This document shows, piece by piece, positions 1-8,530 of a DNA stretch of 35,109 nt (its first letter is position 1; each line of letters opens with the position of its first letter). The notes below the pieces were generated by a model, which saw nothing but the letters and a program-made list of their open reading frames with translations, searched no databases and was not told the origin of the DNA. The translations under genes were made by a program, and so were the position numbers. The stretch covers positions 1-35,109 of the forward strand of contig JBBIOI010000020.1 of NCBI GenBank assembly GCA_037443425.1, written 5' to 3'. Origin of the DNA: JBBIOI01 sp037443425. Lineage in GTDB: Bacteria; Desulfobacterota; BSN033; UBA1163.

Positions 1-483
1 CTTATCGCAGGTATAAAAGAGGCAAAAGGGGACAGGATTGTAACTCTCGATTCTGATCTTCAAAATGACCCTGAAGACATACCAAGGTTACTTGGCTATC
101 TTGATCAATATGATATGGCAACAGGGTGGCGTGAAAAAAGAGAGGATCCATGGCTTAAGAGGGTTTCTTCGAAGGTTGCAAATCGTATAAGAAATCTTAT
201 AACAAAAGAAGAGGTAAAAGACAGTGCCTGCACCCTTCGTGCATTTAAAAAAAAATGTTTCAGAGATATTCCCATTTTTAATGGGATGCACAGGTTTTTG
301 CCTACCCTTTTTAAGATGAATGGGTTAAAGGTTATAGAAGTACCTGTATCACACCACCCGAGAAGATTTGGAAAATCAAAATATAATATTCGAAACAGGG
401 CCTTTAAATCATTTTGTGATCTTATGGGTGTAAGCTGGTTAAAAAAACGTCGTATCCAGTATGAGGTAGATGAAAGGATTTAA
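1..483 (+). CDS. Glycosyltransferase family 2, DPM1-like (5' truncated)
   Basis: Frame 1 is open from the first base, so the gene starts upstream of the window and only the C-terminal ~160 residues are seen. The visible start LIAGIKEAKGD followed by DSDLQNDPEDIP is the GT-A fold acceptor/metal-binding region (DxD-type DSD) of dolichyl/undecaprenyl-phosphate sugar transferases. The end carries the HHPRRFGKSKYN motif typical of the DPM1/ArnC-like branch. There are no C-terminal membrane helices, as in the soluble DPM1 form. It probably moves a sugar from a nucleotide donor to a polyprenyl phosphate at the inner membrane. The LAB_N gene begins 2 bases after its stop, a pairing common in Gram-negative lipid A/envelope loci. 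Exact sugar and acceptor are not predictable. Confidence 0.9.
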   Translation, partial: LIAGIKEAKGDRIVTLDSDLQNDPEDIPRLLGYLDQYDMATGWREKREDPWLKRVSSKVANRIRNLITKEEVKDSACTLRAFKKKCFRDIPIFNGMHRFLPTLFKMNGLKVIEVPVSHHPRRFGKSKYNIRNRAFKSFCDLMGVSWLKKRRIQYEVDERI

Positions 484-485
484 TT

Positions 486-848
486 ATGGATTGCTTAACA
501 TTCTTTGGATTTGCCTTAAATTTTCTTAAAGACTTACAGACAAGATATCCTCAATTTCAATTAGATTTCTGGCTAATATTCGGTTTTATTGGTCAGGCCA
601 TGTTCACAATGCGATTTTTAGTCCAGTGGATAGCTTCAGAAAAGAGAAAAGAAAGTGTAATACCTGTTTCTTTCTGGTATTTCAGCTTAATAGGCGGTCT
701 TATTGTCTTAATCTATGCCATCCACAGGATGGATCCCGTCTTTATTTTAGCCTATCTGCCAGGAAATTTCATATACTTTAGAAATCTCTACTTTATTTAT
801 AAAAAGAAGAAGGCTCTATCTTCAAATAAATTTAAACTTGAAAGGTGA
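486..848 (+). CDS. LAB_N-type membrane protein (lipid-A-disaccharide synthase N-terminal domain family)
   Basis: A 120-residue membrane protein with three hydrophobic segments (about residues 25-47, 56-78 and 84-103). The conserved stretch GQAMFTMRFLVQWIASEKRK followed by SVIPVSFWYFSLIGG is characteristic of the LAB_N family, found alone or fused to LpxB. The stand-alone form usually sits next to a DPM1-like glycosyltransferase, as here. The family is thought to act in lipid-linked sugar or lipid A metabolism, but its biochemical role is not settled. The ATG follows an AAAGGA ribosome binding site and lies 2 bases from the upstream stop, so it is co-translated with the glycosyltransferase. 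Confidence 0.88.
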   Translation: MDCLTFFGFALNFLKDLQTRYPQFQLDFWLIFGFIGQAMFTMRFLVQWIASEKRKESVIPVSFWYFSLIGGLIVLIYAIHRMDPVFILAYLPGNFIYFRNLYFIYKKKKALSSNKFKLER

Positions 849-854
849 TAAAGC

Positions 855-1388
855 ATGAGGAGATTAAAAAAGATACCGCTTTTTATCGGAGCTATCTTAC
901 TTGTAATCTTCGCCAAACCAAATCCACCTGGAATAGTTGTTGGATTGATTTTGATTATAATAGGTGAGGCTATCCGGATCTGGGCAGCTGGACATCTTCG
1001 GAAGAATGAGGTCCTAACGGTGAGCGGTCCATACAGTTATGTAAAAAACCCACTTTATATTGGAAGTATCCTTATAACTTCGGGCTTCTGTATCCTTGCT
1101 GATAATATATATATCCTTACAGCATCCATGTTTATGTTCTGTTTCCATTATATTCCATATAAGAAAAGGGTTGAGGGGGATCGCTTAAGAAGGCTTTTTG
1201 GCCAAAAATATGAGGACTATGATGAAAAAGTGCCGGAGTATATCCCTCGCTTAACCCCATATTCGAATGAAAAGGTGAGGTGGAGATTTAAAGTCTTTAT
1301 TGAAAATAGTGAAGAAGGGATACTTTTGCTCATTGTAATTGGAATAATCTTAATACTTAGCATACCCTACTGGATAACAATATTTTGA
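855..1388 (+). CDS. Isoprenylcysteine carboxyl methyltransferase-like (ICMT/PEMT family) membrane methyltransferase
   Basis: A 177-residue protein with two N-terminal hydrophobic helices, then the family signature: GEAIRIWAAGHLRKNEVLT, the GPYSYVKNPLYIGS motif at residues 56-69 (SAM-binding HxxxRNPxY-type region), and a later ExxLxxxFGxxYxxYxxxVP-like motif (RLRRLFGQKYEDYDEKVPEY). Bacterial relatives methylate small lipophilic or protein substrates; the substrate here is unknown. An extra C-terminal hydrophobic segment (about residues 154-175) follows the catalytic core. The start has an AAGGTGAT ribosome binding site 5 bases after the previous stop. The stop overlaps the region where the next gene starts, indicating one operon with the envelope genes. 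Confidence 0.85.
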   Translation: MRRLKKIPLFIGAILLVIFAKPNPPGIVVGLILIIIGEAIRIWAAGHLRKNEVLTVSGPYSYVKNPLYIGSILITSGFCILADNIYILTASMFMFCFHYIPYKKRVEGDRLRRLFGQKYEDYDEKVPEYIPRLTPYSNEKVRWRFKVFIENSEEGILLLIVIGIILILSIPYWITIF

Positions 1389-1396
1389 ATGAAAAA

Positions 1397-2020
1397 ATGG
1401 TTGAAATAAATCGAAAATGGTTGGAGAGGGCTTCTAAAAAACTTATCAAGATAGGTTCTCCATTCAAACCTGATCTCTACATAGTTGAGATAAATGATAA
1501 AAAAATAATCGTAAAAGACATATATCATAAGAACCCCCTTTATTATCTAACAGTTGGGCCATGGTTAATAAAGAAGGAATGGAAGGTATATTTAAGGCTT
1601 TCAGGAATAAAGGGTATTCCAAAAGTCTTCGGCAGGATTGATCGCTTCGCCTTTTTAATGGAATATATTCACGGAAGAGAGATCAGACGCAATGATAATC
1701 TACCAAACTCCTTTTTTAATGAACTTAAAAAAATCATCGAAGAGATCCATTCCCGTGGGGTTGTCCATTTAGATTTAAGACATAAAGGTAATATCCTTGT
1801 CACTGAAAAAGGAGAGCCTTTTTTAATAGATTTTAATAGTAGCCTATGCTTTAAAGAGAATGGACTACTTAAGAGACTACTATTTCCGATCCTGACAAAG
1901 ATAGATTATGGAGGTTTCTTAAAATTAAAGCAAAGAGTCTCTCCTCTCAATATGACTCCTGAGGAGATCTCCTTCCTTAAAAAGATAGATCGTTGGAGAA
2001 AATTATGGATATTCAATTAA
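1397..2020 (+). CDS. LPS-kinase/RIO-like protein kinase-fold protein
   Basis: A 207-residue kinase-fold protein. The catalytic loop HLDLRHKGN (residues 124-132 counted from the ATG at 1397) and a metal-binding DFN (145-147, replacing DFG) match the WaaP/Kdo-kinase and RIO-like group. A candidate ATP-binding Lys lies in the KKIIVKDI stretch near the N-terminus. The protein is short because the C-lobe is minimal, as in this group. An alternative TTG start at 1385 would overlap the preceding stop (TTGA) and add four residues; neither start has a strong ribosome binding site. With its neighbours it may phosphorylate a lipid-linked sugar or core LPS residue, but no substrate is shown. Its 3' end overlaps the convergent gene by 4 bases. 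Confidence 0.8.
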   Translation: MVEINRKWLERASKKLIKIGSPFKPDLYIVEINDKKIIVKDIYHKNPLYYLTVGPWLIKKEWKVYLRLSGIKGIPKVFGRIDRFAFLMEYIHGREIRRNDNLPNSFFNELKKIIEEIHSRGVVHLDLRHKGNILVTEKGEPFLIDFNSSLCFKENGLLKRLLFPILTKIDYGGFLKLKQRVSPLNMTPEEISFLKKIDRWRKLWIFN

Positions 2021-3153
2021 AATATCCCTCCTAAACTTCCTGCATAGCCTGTGAGTTCTACATAACCTTCACAGTTAATAGACCTCCCAGAAGATTGACC
2101 ACTTCCTGAAACTGCCCCTTCCCAATAAGTGATCCCTGTTGAACCGCCTGTAACCAATTCCTGGGACAAAACAAGAGGACTTACCTCTAACTCAATCCCT
2201 CTTGGTGGTATCTTAATCCTCCATTTGCTTGGATATCTGCCACCGCTTCTCTTACTCTCCCAGTAATTAAAGACTTCTATCGTAATATCTGAAATTTTTA
2301 GGTGGATTGCCTCTCCAGTATTTTTTACCAGTGTGCCTGATGAATCTGGTTCAATCGAACCATCTTTTCTTCTTATTATGTAGATCATTAAATCCTGACC
2401 GTCTGATAGATGAAGACTAAACCAATCCCATCCTACTTGGTCCTGACTGAGTTGATTAGAACCAAATTCGTGGTCAAACCAGCTTACCCCTTTTACTTTA
2501 ATTGGTCTTTCAGAGACAGGCGTTTTAATTGCTCCTTCGGTTTCCAAATCTGTAAATGAATAGTAATAGGAGGCCTGATTTTTTAATGGTCCTTTTTTAC
2601 TAATTCCACCCTCTCCATGTAAAACAACAGGTTTTCTTGGTATGAGAGTGAGTGACAATTGCATATCTTTAGTACGTGCCTCAAGGCTTATGCTATTTCT
2701 TTCCATCTTTGCTCTCCAATTAAGAAGCCTTATATCCATAGCTTCTTCTGATATGCCTGAAAGCCCTGGACCTTTACGAGAGACCCGTTCAGAAAACCAG
2801 AATTGACTGAGTGTAGCATCGGTCAATGTAAAATGGGCAAAATGGATGTCTCTAATAGACCATGGATTATTCCTATCTTTGGCTTTGAAGTTAATTCCCT
2901 GTCGGAAAAAAGTAAGCTGATAGCCATAACGTTTTCTCATACTATCTATAAGATTGCCTGTAAAATACCACCACTCGGTTCTAAAATCTGGATGAGATCC
3001 ATGATCTCTTGGAAAGGACCATTTCCATGGTGAGATAGCTTGTCTCCATTTCGCTGCAAAGGCATTAAAAAAATTTACATTAAGAAAAGCCTCTAAAAAA
3101 AAGATTATAGGTAAAAGGATAAAAAATCTCTTTTTTACGAAATTATTCATCAT
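2017..3153 (-). CDS. CrtC/AttH-type lipocalin-like secreted protein
   Basis: About 378 residues from the tandem ATG at 3153/3150, which sits 4 bases after the permease stop. A longer upstream reading would overlap the permease and is unlikely. The N-terminus (NNFVKKRFFILLPIIFFLEA) is a signal peptide or membrane anchor. The mature part begins with RDHGSHPDFRTEWWYFTGNL and YGYQLTFFRQG, the signature of the carotenoid 1,2-hydratase/AttH two-lobe lipocalin fold; later SWFDHEFGSNQL and GWDWFSLHLSDGQ are conserved in the same family. Genes of this family commonly follow an FtsX-type permease and ATPase (the attEFGH arrangement), so a periplasmic lipophilic-ligand or lipid-trafficking role is inferred rather than carotenoid hydration. 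No carotenoid genes are seen nearby. Confidence 0.85.
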   Translation of the reverse strand: MMNNFVKKRFFILLPIIFFLEAFLNVNFFNAFAAKWRQAISPWKWSFPRDHGSHPDFRTEWWYFTGNLIDSMRKRYGYQLTFFRQGINFKAKDRNNPWSIRDIHFAHFTLTDATLSQFWFSERVSRKGPGLSGISEEAMDIRLLNWRAKMERNSISLEARTKDMQLSLTLIPRKPVVLHGEGGISKKGPLKNQASYYYSFTDLETEGAIKTPVSERPIKVKGVSWFDHEFGSNQLSQDQVGWDWFSLHLSDGQDLMIYIIRRKDGSIEPDSSGTLVKNTGEAIHLKISDITIEVFNYWESKRSGGRYPSKWRIKIPPRGIELEVSPLVLSQELVTGGSTGITYWEGAVSGSGQSSGRSINCEGYVELTGYAGSLGGIF

Positions 3154-3157
3154 TTGA

Positions 3158-5647
3158 CTATTCTTCACGGATCTGAATCTGTGGATAAGTTTTATAAACC
3201 CTCCATATGGGATAGAGTGAGGCAACAATGCTTGCAAAGATAGCTGTAATTCCGGTTAAGATATAAGGTTTAAGAGATGGATAGTAAAAGATTGTCCAGT
3301 TAAAACTCCTGAGATTGATCACCTTGATGAGTAGAAACGAGAGTAAAGTGCCCACACCTATACTTAATAGAAAACTCAAAAGACCCATACCTATACTTTC
3401 CATTAATGTCATTCTTGAAACCTCGGCTGTTGAAAAACCGAGTCCACGATAGATTCCAAACTCACGACTTCTCTCCATAAATAGGGTGAGAAGTGCTCCT
3501 GCAATACCAAAGAAAGCAACTATAATAGCAATAGCACGCATTGAACGTGTAACTGAAAATGTTTCGTCAAATACCTTAAGAATGTTCTTATGAAACTCCG
3601 AACCCGATGAAACAGGAAAACCCCTTTTTTCTGCCCTTCTTTTTATCTCCTTTATCAGTTCGTCTCGCCGGGGATTTTCTGGATTAAAAAAGATACCGAT
3701 ATTATTTAATCTCCTGTCCCCAAATATCTTGATAAATTTTTTACGGTCCATCATTATCAAACCATGCTCGGTTGTATAGTCATAAAAAATTGCTCCAACT
3801 TTAAATTGAGCTTGGCCATCAATACCATCTAAACTGACGGTATCACCTTCCTTTATTCCAAAGCGACGTGAAAAGCTTTCCGAAATGATCACTTCCCCCT
3901 TCTTAACCCATTCCCAGTTCTCATCTCCACCTCTAACCCAGCCAAATCGTGCAAATCTCTCCAAGACAAGTGGGTCAACAGCGCTCACATTTATTGACGT
4001 GTCTCGATAAAAGATTTGGACATTTCGATAAGGATGGACCCCATCAATCCCTTCAACCCTCTTTAGTTCCTCATAGAAATCCTCTGGAATATCTGAATCA
4101 TCGATTTTACCTATATATAGATCTCCCCTTATCTGAGAATTCATCCACCAGAGGAGCGATTCCCTGAAGCTCCCAATCATAAGACTAAGACCTATTGACA
4201 TTGAAAGAGAAACCATTAAGGCTGAAATGGCTACGCTTGTTCGACCTAAGTTCTGTCTGATATTTCCTGAGGCTACTTTTCCTGAAAGTCCTCCAATGAA
4301 AGAAAGGATTTTTCTTATTCCAGGATGAAGTAGAATAAGGAGTAGACCTGTAAGTAGGCTTACACCAAGAATGAACCCAAAAACACCTGCAAACCCCACA
4401 TAGATATGACTTCCCGGTATAATAAAGAGAAAAAAACTGATAAAGAGAATGACAACTCCTCCTATGGCAGCCCTTTTTGCCTTAAGAACATTCTCGCTAC
4501 CTCCTACCCTTCCACTTATCGCCTTTACAGGATCTGTACGAACAAGTTCCCAAAGGGGTATAGCACCTCCAAATAGTGAGGCTACGCATCCTATTATTAT
4601 TCCGATTGCAACAATTCCTATTGACCAACTTACAGGCTCTGGTCTTAGAAAGAAATAGAGATTACTTATACTATTGCCAATAAGTGTTGTTAAAAAACGA
4701 GTAAGAAAAAATCCTCCAACACCTCCGAGTAGACCTCCAAATATGCCAAGAATGAGTATCTCTGAGAGAAAGGCTATAACTATCTCTAACCGATTTGCCC
4801 CAAGACTTCTAAGAATTCCTGCATCTCTGCGACGGCTTACTACAGCAAACATTGATGTATTGTATATAAGGAAAACACCAACCAATAAAGCCAAAAGAGA
4901 GAGGGCTTCAAGATTGAGCCTATATGCCCTTAACATTCCGGACAGGGTTTCACTCCTTTGTCGTGATGATTGTATGAGGAAGCCCTTCCCCCAGCGAGAA
5001 ATAAAATCCTTTTCATCTGACAAAATAAGATCTACCCTGTCTATATAGCCTTCAATCTTATAAAGCTTCTGGAGGTTCCCAATATCCATTATGATAAGGG
5101 GTTCTCCAGATGGATTGGGAAAGCTACCCCTAATATTTATAGGACCTTTCTCTGTCTGGATTACCTTATTTTGATTGATTTTAAGTTCGTTCTTTAGATT
5201 ATGGTCAATCAGGGCTTCTCTTTCATTTAAAAAAAACGATAGAAAGGCCTCTTGAAAATCTTCTTTCTCCTCAAAAATCTCAACCTTTGAAAATTCCGGT
5301 CTTATATACCTATCTAAAAAAGGATCTATACCAAGGATACGTATTATATCCCCATTATTTATCTGTAACCTACGTTCAATAACAGGAGAGAGATATTCAA
5401 CAGATGGGTCTTGAGATAATCTTTCTAAAATACCTTCTTCCATTGGACCAGCATGTCGCTGGATGGAGTGTGTTGAATTTCCCCTAAGGAATTCTACTGC
5501 TTTATTGAAGCTTTTAAGGGCAGTTTGGGCTGACATGGTCATTCCTACAACCGCTGCTACACCACATGCTACCCCAAGTAGTTGAAGGATGCTAAGGCTA
5601 AGACGCCTTCGAAGATAGCGAAGAAAGGATTTTGTTACAATTCTCAA
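3158..5647 (-). CDS. FtsX-like ABC transporter permease (two MacB/FtsX modules)
   Basis: 829 residues with an N-terminal membrane helix, a periplasmic MacB_PCD-like domain, a four-helix FtsX cluster near residues 245-375, a central hydrophobic block (about 395-445), a second periplasmic domain and a C-terminal FtsX cluster (about 705-815) with the GALLTLFMERSREFGIYRGL segment. The duplicated layout matches long exporter/lipid-mechanotransmission permeases (AttFG/LolE-like) rather than importers. The start is TTG overlapping the ATPase stop as TTGA, supported by a GAGAGG ribosome binding site 8 bases upstream. It acts with the ATPase upstream and probably with the lipocalin-like protein downstream to extract or move envelope lipids or hydrophobic molecules. 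The substrate is unknown. Confidence 0.88.
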   Translation of the reverse strand: MRIVTKSFLRYLRRRLSLSILQLLGVACGVAAVVGMTMSAQTALKSFNKAVEFLRGNSTHSIQRHAGPMEEGILERLSQDPSVEYLSPVIERRLQINNGDIIRILGIDPFLDRYIRPEFSKVEIFEEKEDFQEAFLSFFLNEREALIDHNLKNELKINQNKVIQTEKGPINIRGSFPNPSGEPLIIMDIGNLQKLYKIEGYIDRVDLILSDEKDFISRWGKGFLIQSSRQRSETLSGMLRAYRLNLEALSLLALLVGVFLIYNTSMFAVVSRRRDAGILRSLGANRLEIVIAFLSEILILGIFGGLLGGVGGFFLTRFLTTLIGNSISNLYFFLRPEPVSWSIGIVAIGIIIGCVASLFGGAIPLWELVRTDPVKAISGRVGGSENVLKAKRAAIGGVVILFISFFLFIIPGSHIYVGFAGVFGFILGVSLLTGLLLILLHPGIRKILSFIGGLSGKVASGNIRQNLGRTSVAISALMVSLSMSIGLSLMIGSFRESLLWWMNSQIRGDLYIGKIDDSDIPEDFYEELKRVEGIDGVHPYRNVQIFYRDTSINVSAVDPLVLERFARFGWVRGGDENWEWVKKGEVIISESFSRRFGIKEGDTVSLDGIDGQAQFKVGAIFYDYTTEHGLIMMDRKKFIKIFGDRRLNNIGIFFNPENPRRDELIKEIKRRAEKRGFPVSSGSEFHKNILKVFDETFSVTRSMRAIAIIVAFFGIAGALLTLFMERSREFGIYRGLGFSTAEVSRMTLMESIGMGLLSFLLSIGVGTLLSFLLIKVINLRSFNWTIFYYPSLKPYILTGITAIFASIVASLYPIWRVYKTYPQIQIREE

Positions 5648-6339
5648 TGGCCAAGCCTCTCTAAGGATGATTCTTCAACAACAATCCCATCAATCATACG
5701 GAGAATCCTATTAGCATATCGGCAGGTAATTTGAGAATGGGTAGCCATAATCAATGTTGTTCCAAATTCAATACATCTATTTGTCAAAAGCTCGAGAATC
5801 TGATTTCCTGTGTTAGTATCGAGATTCCCTGTGGGTTCATCAGCAAGTATAATAGATGGCCTCTTTACAATTGCCCTTGCTATTGCAACACGCTGTTGTT
5901 CTCCTCCTGATAATTCATGAGGAAACCTATTTTCTTTTCCCTCTAAGCCAACTTCCTTTAATGCTAACAGGGCAGAATGAGGTTCGAATCTATTTATAAG
6001 TTCAAGAGAAAGATAAACATTTTCAAATGCTGTAAGCGTTGGAAGGAGATTAAAAAACTGAAAAATAAAACCAATCTTTCTACGCCTCAAAATTGTTCTT
6101 CCCTTATCTCCGAGAAGCTCTATATCTTGACCTTCTATTTCGATTCTACCTTTAGTAGGTTTATCAAGACCTGCGATTAAATTGAAAAGGGTTGTCTTTC
6201 CAGATCCACTCTTTCCAAAAAGGGCAACAATCTCACCTCTTCCAATCTCCATGTTTGTTCCACGAAGGGCGATTGTCTCTGAGCCATCTCCATCATATCT
6301 CTTCCATAAATCAATCACACGAATTATGGGATCAACCAT
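5644..6339 (-). CDS. ABC transporter ATPase, LolD/MacB family
   Basis: 231 residues with Walker A GKSGSGKTTL, the signature LSGGEQQRVAIARA, Walker B IILADEPTGNLD and the switch histidine in MATHS, all typical of the LolD/MacB/FtsE class that powers FtsX-like permeases. A GTG at 6348 is in frame, but AAAGGTG overlaps that codon and forms a ribosome binding site correctly spaced for the ATG at 6339, so that start is preferred. It is translationally coupled to the permease. With the permease and the lipocalin-like gene it forms a three-gene minus-strand operon whose promoter must lie in the 6340-6521 region shared with the divergent acetyl-CoA synthetase gene. Confidence 0.92.
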   Translation of the reverse strand: MVDPIIRVIDLWKRYDGDGSETIALRGTNMEIGRGEIVALFGKSGSGKTTLFNLIAGLDKPTKGRIEIEGQDIELLGDKGRTILRRRKIGFIFQFFNLLPTLTAFENVYLSLELINRFEPHSALLALKEVGLEGKENRFPHELSGGEQQRVAIARAIVKRPSIILADEPTGNLDTNTGNQILELLTNRCIEFGTTLIMATHSQITCRYANRILRMIDGIVVEESSLERLGH

Positions 6340-6479
6340 TTGAAACACCTTTAAATATTTATTAACATATTTTTAAACGGATTTTCATAGTGACTAAAGA
6401 CCCCAAATATTCAGATGAAAGGGACGAGCTGTAAGAAAAAGTCTCAATAAAAAAAGGACTTGAAAATTTTTTTAAAAAT

Positions 6480-6491
6480 GTTAACGTTAAC
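6480..6491. promoter_or_regulatory. 12-bp perfect palindrome upstream of acsA (candidate operator)
   Basis: GTTAACGTTAAC reads identically on both strands, centred 36 bases upstream of the acsA start, and flanked by near-symmetric ATG/CAT. A TTGAAA hexamer (6460-6465) lies just upstream. Perfect short palindromes with a central CG are typical of LacI- or GntR-type operators; the cognate regulator is not in this window. Position suggests control of acetate activation and possibly of the divergent ABC operon. Confidence 0.45.
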
Positions 6492-6521
6492 GCATAAATT
6501 TTTAAAAGGAGGTTTTTAAAA

Positions 6522-8474
6522 ATGGAATCACAAATTGGGGAACAAATAATTATGCCTCCAGAATCGATAAAGATTAAGGCATATATTAAAAGTATGGATG
6601 AGTATCATAATCTTTACAAAAAATCTATTGAAGACCCAGAATCCTTCTGGGGAGAATTGGCAGGCCAATTGGATTGGTTTAAGAAATGGGATAAAGTGCT
6701 GGAGTATGACTTTAATAAGCCTGAAGTAAAATGGTTTATTGGTGGAAAATTGAATGCAAGCTATAATTGTCTTGATAGACATTTAAATAGCTGGAGAAGC
6801 AATAAGGTAGCATTGATCTGGCAGGGAGAACCTCTTGAGGAGAATCGATTTTTTACCTATCAGCAACTACATTACCATGTGAATAAATTTGCTAATGTTT
6901 TAAAGAAGTTTGGTGTTAAGAAAGGCGATAGGGTTTCCATCTATCTCCCTATGATACCAGAACTTCCGATTGCAATGCTTGCATGCGCACGCATTGGAGC
7001 AATCCATAGTGTCGTTTTTGGGGGATTCAGTTCTGAGGCCCTTCGTGACAGGATAAATGATTGTGGAGCAAAGATTCTCATAACAGCAGATGGCTACTAT
7101 AGGGGTGGAAGAATTGTTCAGAATAAAATAAACGCTGATGATGCTTTAAAAGAGTGTCCTGAGGTGGAAAAGGTGATTGTAGTAAAGAGACTTGGGATTG
7201 ATGTTCCTTTTAATAAAGATAGGGATGTTTGGTGGCACGAAGAGATGTCAAAAGAAGATATTCGTCTTCACTGTGAACCTGCAATCATGGATGCTGAGGA
7301 TATCCTATTCATTCTCTACACGAGTGGAAGTACAGGAAAACCCAAAGGGGTCATACATACTACAGGCGGATATCTTCTATTTGTCTATCAGACACTTAAA
7401 TGGGTTTTTGATATAAAAGATGAAGATGTATTCTTCTGCACAGCAGATATTGGATGGGTAACAGGTCATAGCTATGTTGTATATGGACCCCTCTCTTTAG
7501 GTGCAACAACGCTAATGTTTGAGGGTATTCCAACTTATCCAAAGCCCGATCGGTTCTGGGAGATTGTTGAAAGATATAAAGTTACGATCTTCTATACTGC
7601 ACCAACCGCTATCCGTGCACTTATGAAAGAGGGAGAGGAATGGGTAAAGCGAAGAGGAATATCAAGTCTTAGAATCCTCGGCTCTGTGGGCGAACCCATC
7701 AATCCCGAAGCATGGAGATGGTATTACAAAAATGTGGGTCAAGAAAGATGCCCAATTATGGATACATGGTGGCAGACCGAGACAGGGGGGTTCTTGATAA
7801 GTCCATTTCCTATCACTCCACTTAAACCTGGGTCAGCAACCTTTCCCTTCCCTGGAGTTGTTCCTAAAATCTTAAGAGAAGACGCAACCGAATGTGATGT
7901 GGACGAAGGAGGCTCACTCGTTATTGCACGGCCCTGGCCTGGAATGTTAAGAGGCTTCTGGAATGATCCTGATAGAAAAAGATTCAAAGAGACATACTTT
8001 TCAATCTTTCCAGGCTACTATTTTACAGGAGATGGAGCAAAAAAGGATAAGGATGGTTATTACTGGTTACTCGGAAGGATTGATGATGTTATCAATGTCT
8101 CTGGCCACCGTATTGGAACAGCAGAGGTTGAGAGTGCCCTTGTTTCTCACCCTTCAGTTGCTGAGGCAGCAGTTATTGGCTTCCCTCATGAAGTAAAGGG
8201 ACAAGGAATTTATGCCTTTGTGACACTTAAGAGTGGTATCAAAGGTTCAGAAGAATTAAGAAAAGAATTGATTGCTCATGTAAGAAAGGTTATAGGTCCT
8301 ATTGCCACTCCGGATAAACTTCAATTTGCAGATGCACTTCCCAAGACCCGTAGTGGTAAGATCATGAGAAGGATACTACGTAAAATCGCTGAAGGACGTA
8401 TCGAAGAATTGGGCGACACATCTACGCTAATGGATCCAAGCGTAGTGATCCAACTTGCTGGAGAAAGGCTCTAA
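6522..8474 (+). CDS. acsA: Acetyl-CoA synthetase (AMP-forming)
   Basis: 650 residues, the usual length for Acs. It activates acetate to acetyl-AMP and then acetyl-CoA. The adenylate-forming motif YTSGSTGKPKG is at residues 266-276, DTWWQTETGG follows in the middle, YYFTGDGAKKD and the hinge LGRIDDVINVSGHR lie near the C-terminal domain border, and PKTRSGKIMRR contains Lys613, the position acetylated by Pat-type enzymes in this family. The ATG has an AGGAGG ribosome binding site 8-9 bases upstream. A palindrome 30-42 bases upstream may be an operator and a strong terminator follows. With the CoA-transferase encoded at 9334-11208 it gives the cell two routes between acetate and acetyl-CoA. The GNAT domain fused to that transferase is a conceivable, untested regulator of Lys613. 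Confidence 0.97.
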   Translation: MESQIGEQIIMPPESIKIKAYIKSMDEYHNLYKKSIEDPESFWGELAGQLDWFKKWDKVLEYDFNKPEVKWFIGGKLNASYNCLDRHLNSWRSNKVALIWQGEPLEENRFFTYQQLHYHVNKFANVLKKFGVKKGDRVSIYLPMIPELPIAMLACARIGAIHSVVFGGFSSEALRDRINDCGAKILITADGYYRGGRIVQNKINADDALKECPEVEKVIVVKRLGIDVPFNKDRDVWWHEEMSKEDIRLHCEPAIMDAEDILFILYTSGSTGKPKGVIHTTGGYLLFVYQTLKWVFDIKDEDVFFCTADIGWVTGHSYVVYGPLSLGATTLMFEGIPTYPKPDRFWEIVERYKVTIFYTAPTAIRALMKEGEEWVKRRGISSLRILGSVGEPINPEAWRWYYKNVGQERCPIMDTWWQTETGGFLISPFPITPLKPGSATFPFPGVVPKILREDATECDVDEGGSLVIARPWPGMLRGFWNDPDRKRFKETYFSIFPGYYFTGDGAKKDKDGYYWLLGRIDDVINVSGHRIGTAEVESALVSHPSVAEAAVIGFPHEVKGQGIYAFVTLKSGIKGSEELRKELIAHVRKVIGPIATPDKLQFADALPKTRSGKIMRRILRKIAEGRIEELGDTSTLMDPSVVIQLAGERL

Positions 8475-8480
8475 ATCTAT

Positions 8481-8517
8481 TTGGGCCCCTCCTTCATTTC
8501 GAGGGGCTCAATTTTTT
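8481..8517 (+). terminator. Rho-independent terminator after acsA
   Basis: GCCCCTC (8485-8491) pairs with GAGGGGC (8501-8507); the stem extends outward through a G-U, a G-C and A-T pairs, and is followed by six T (8512-8517). It lies directly after the acsA stop and separates acsA from the unknown gene at 8531. Confidence 0.88.
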
Positions 8518-8530
8518 AGAGAAAAAATAA

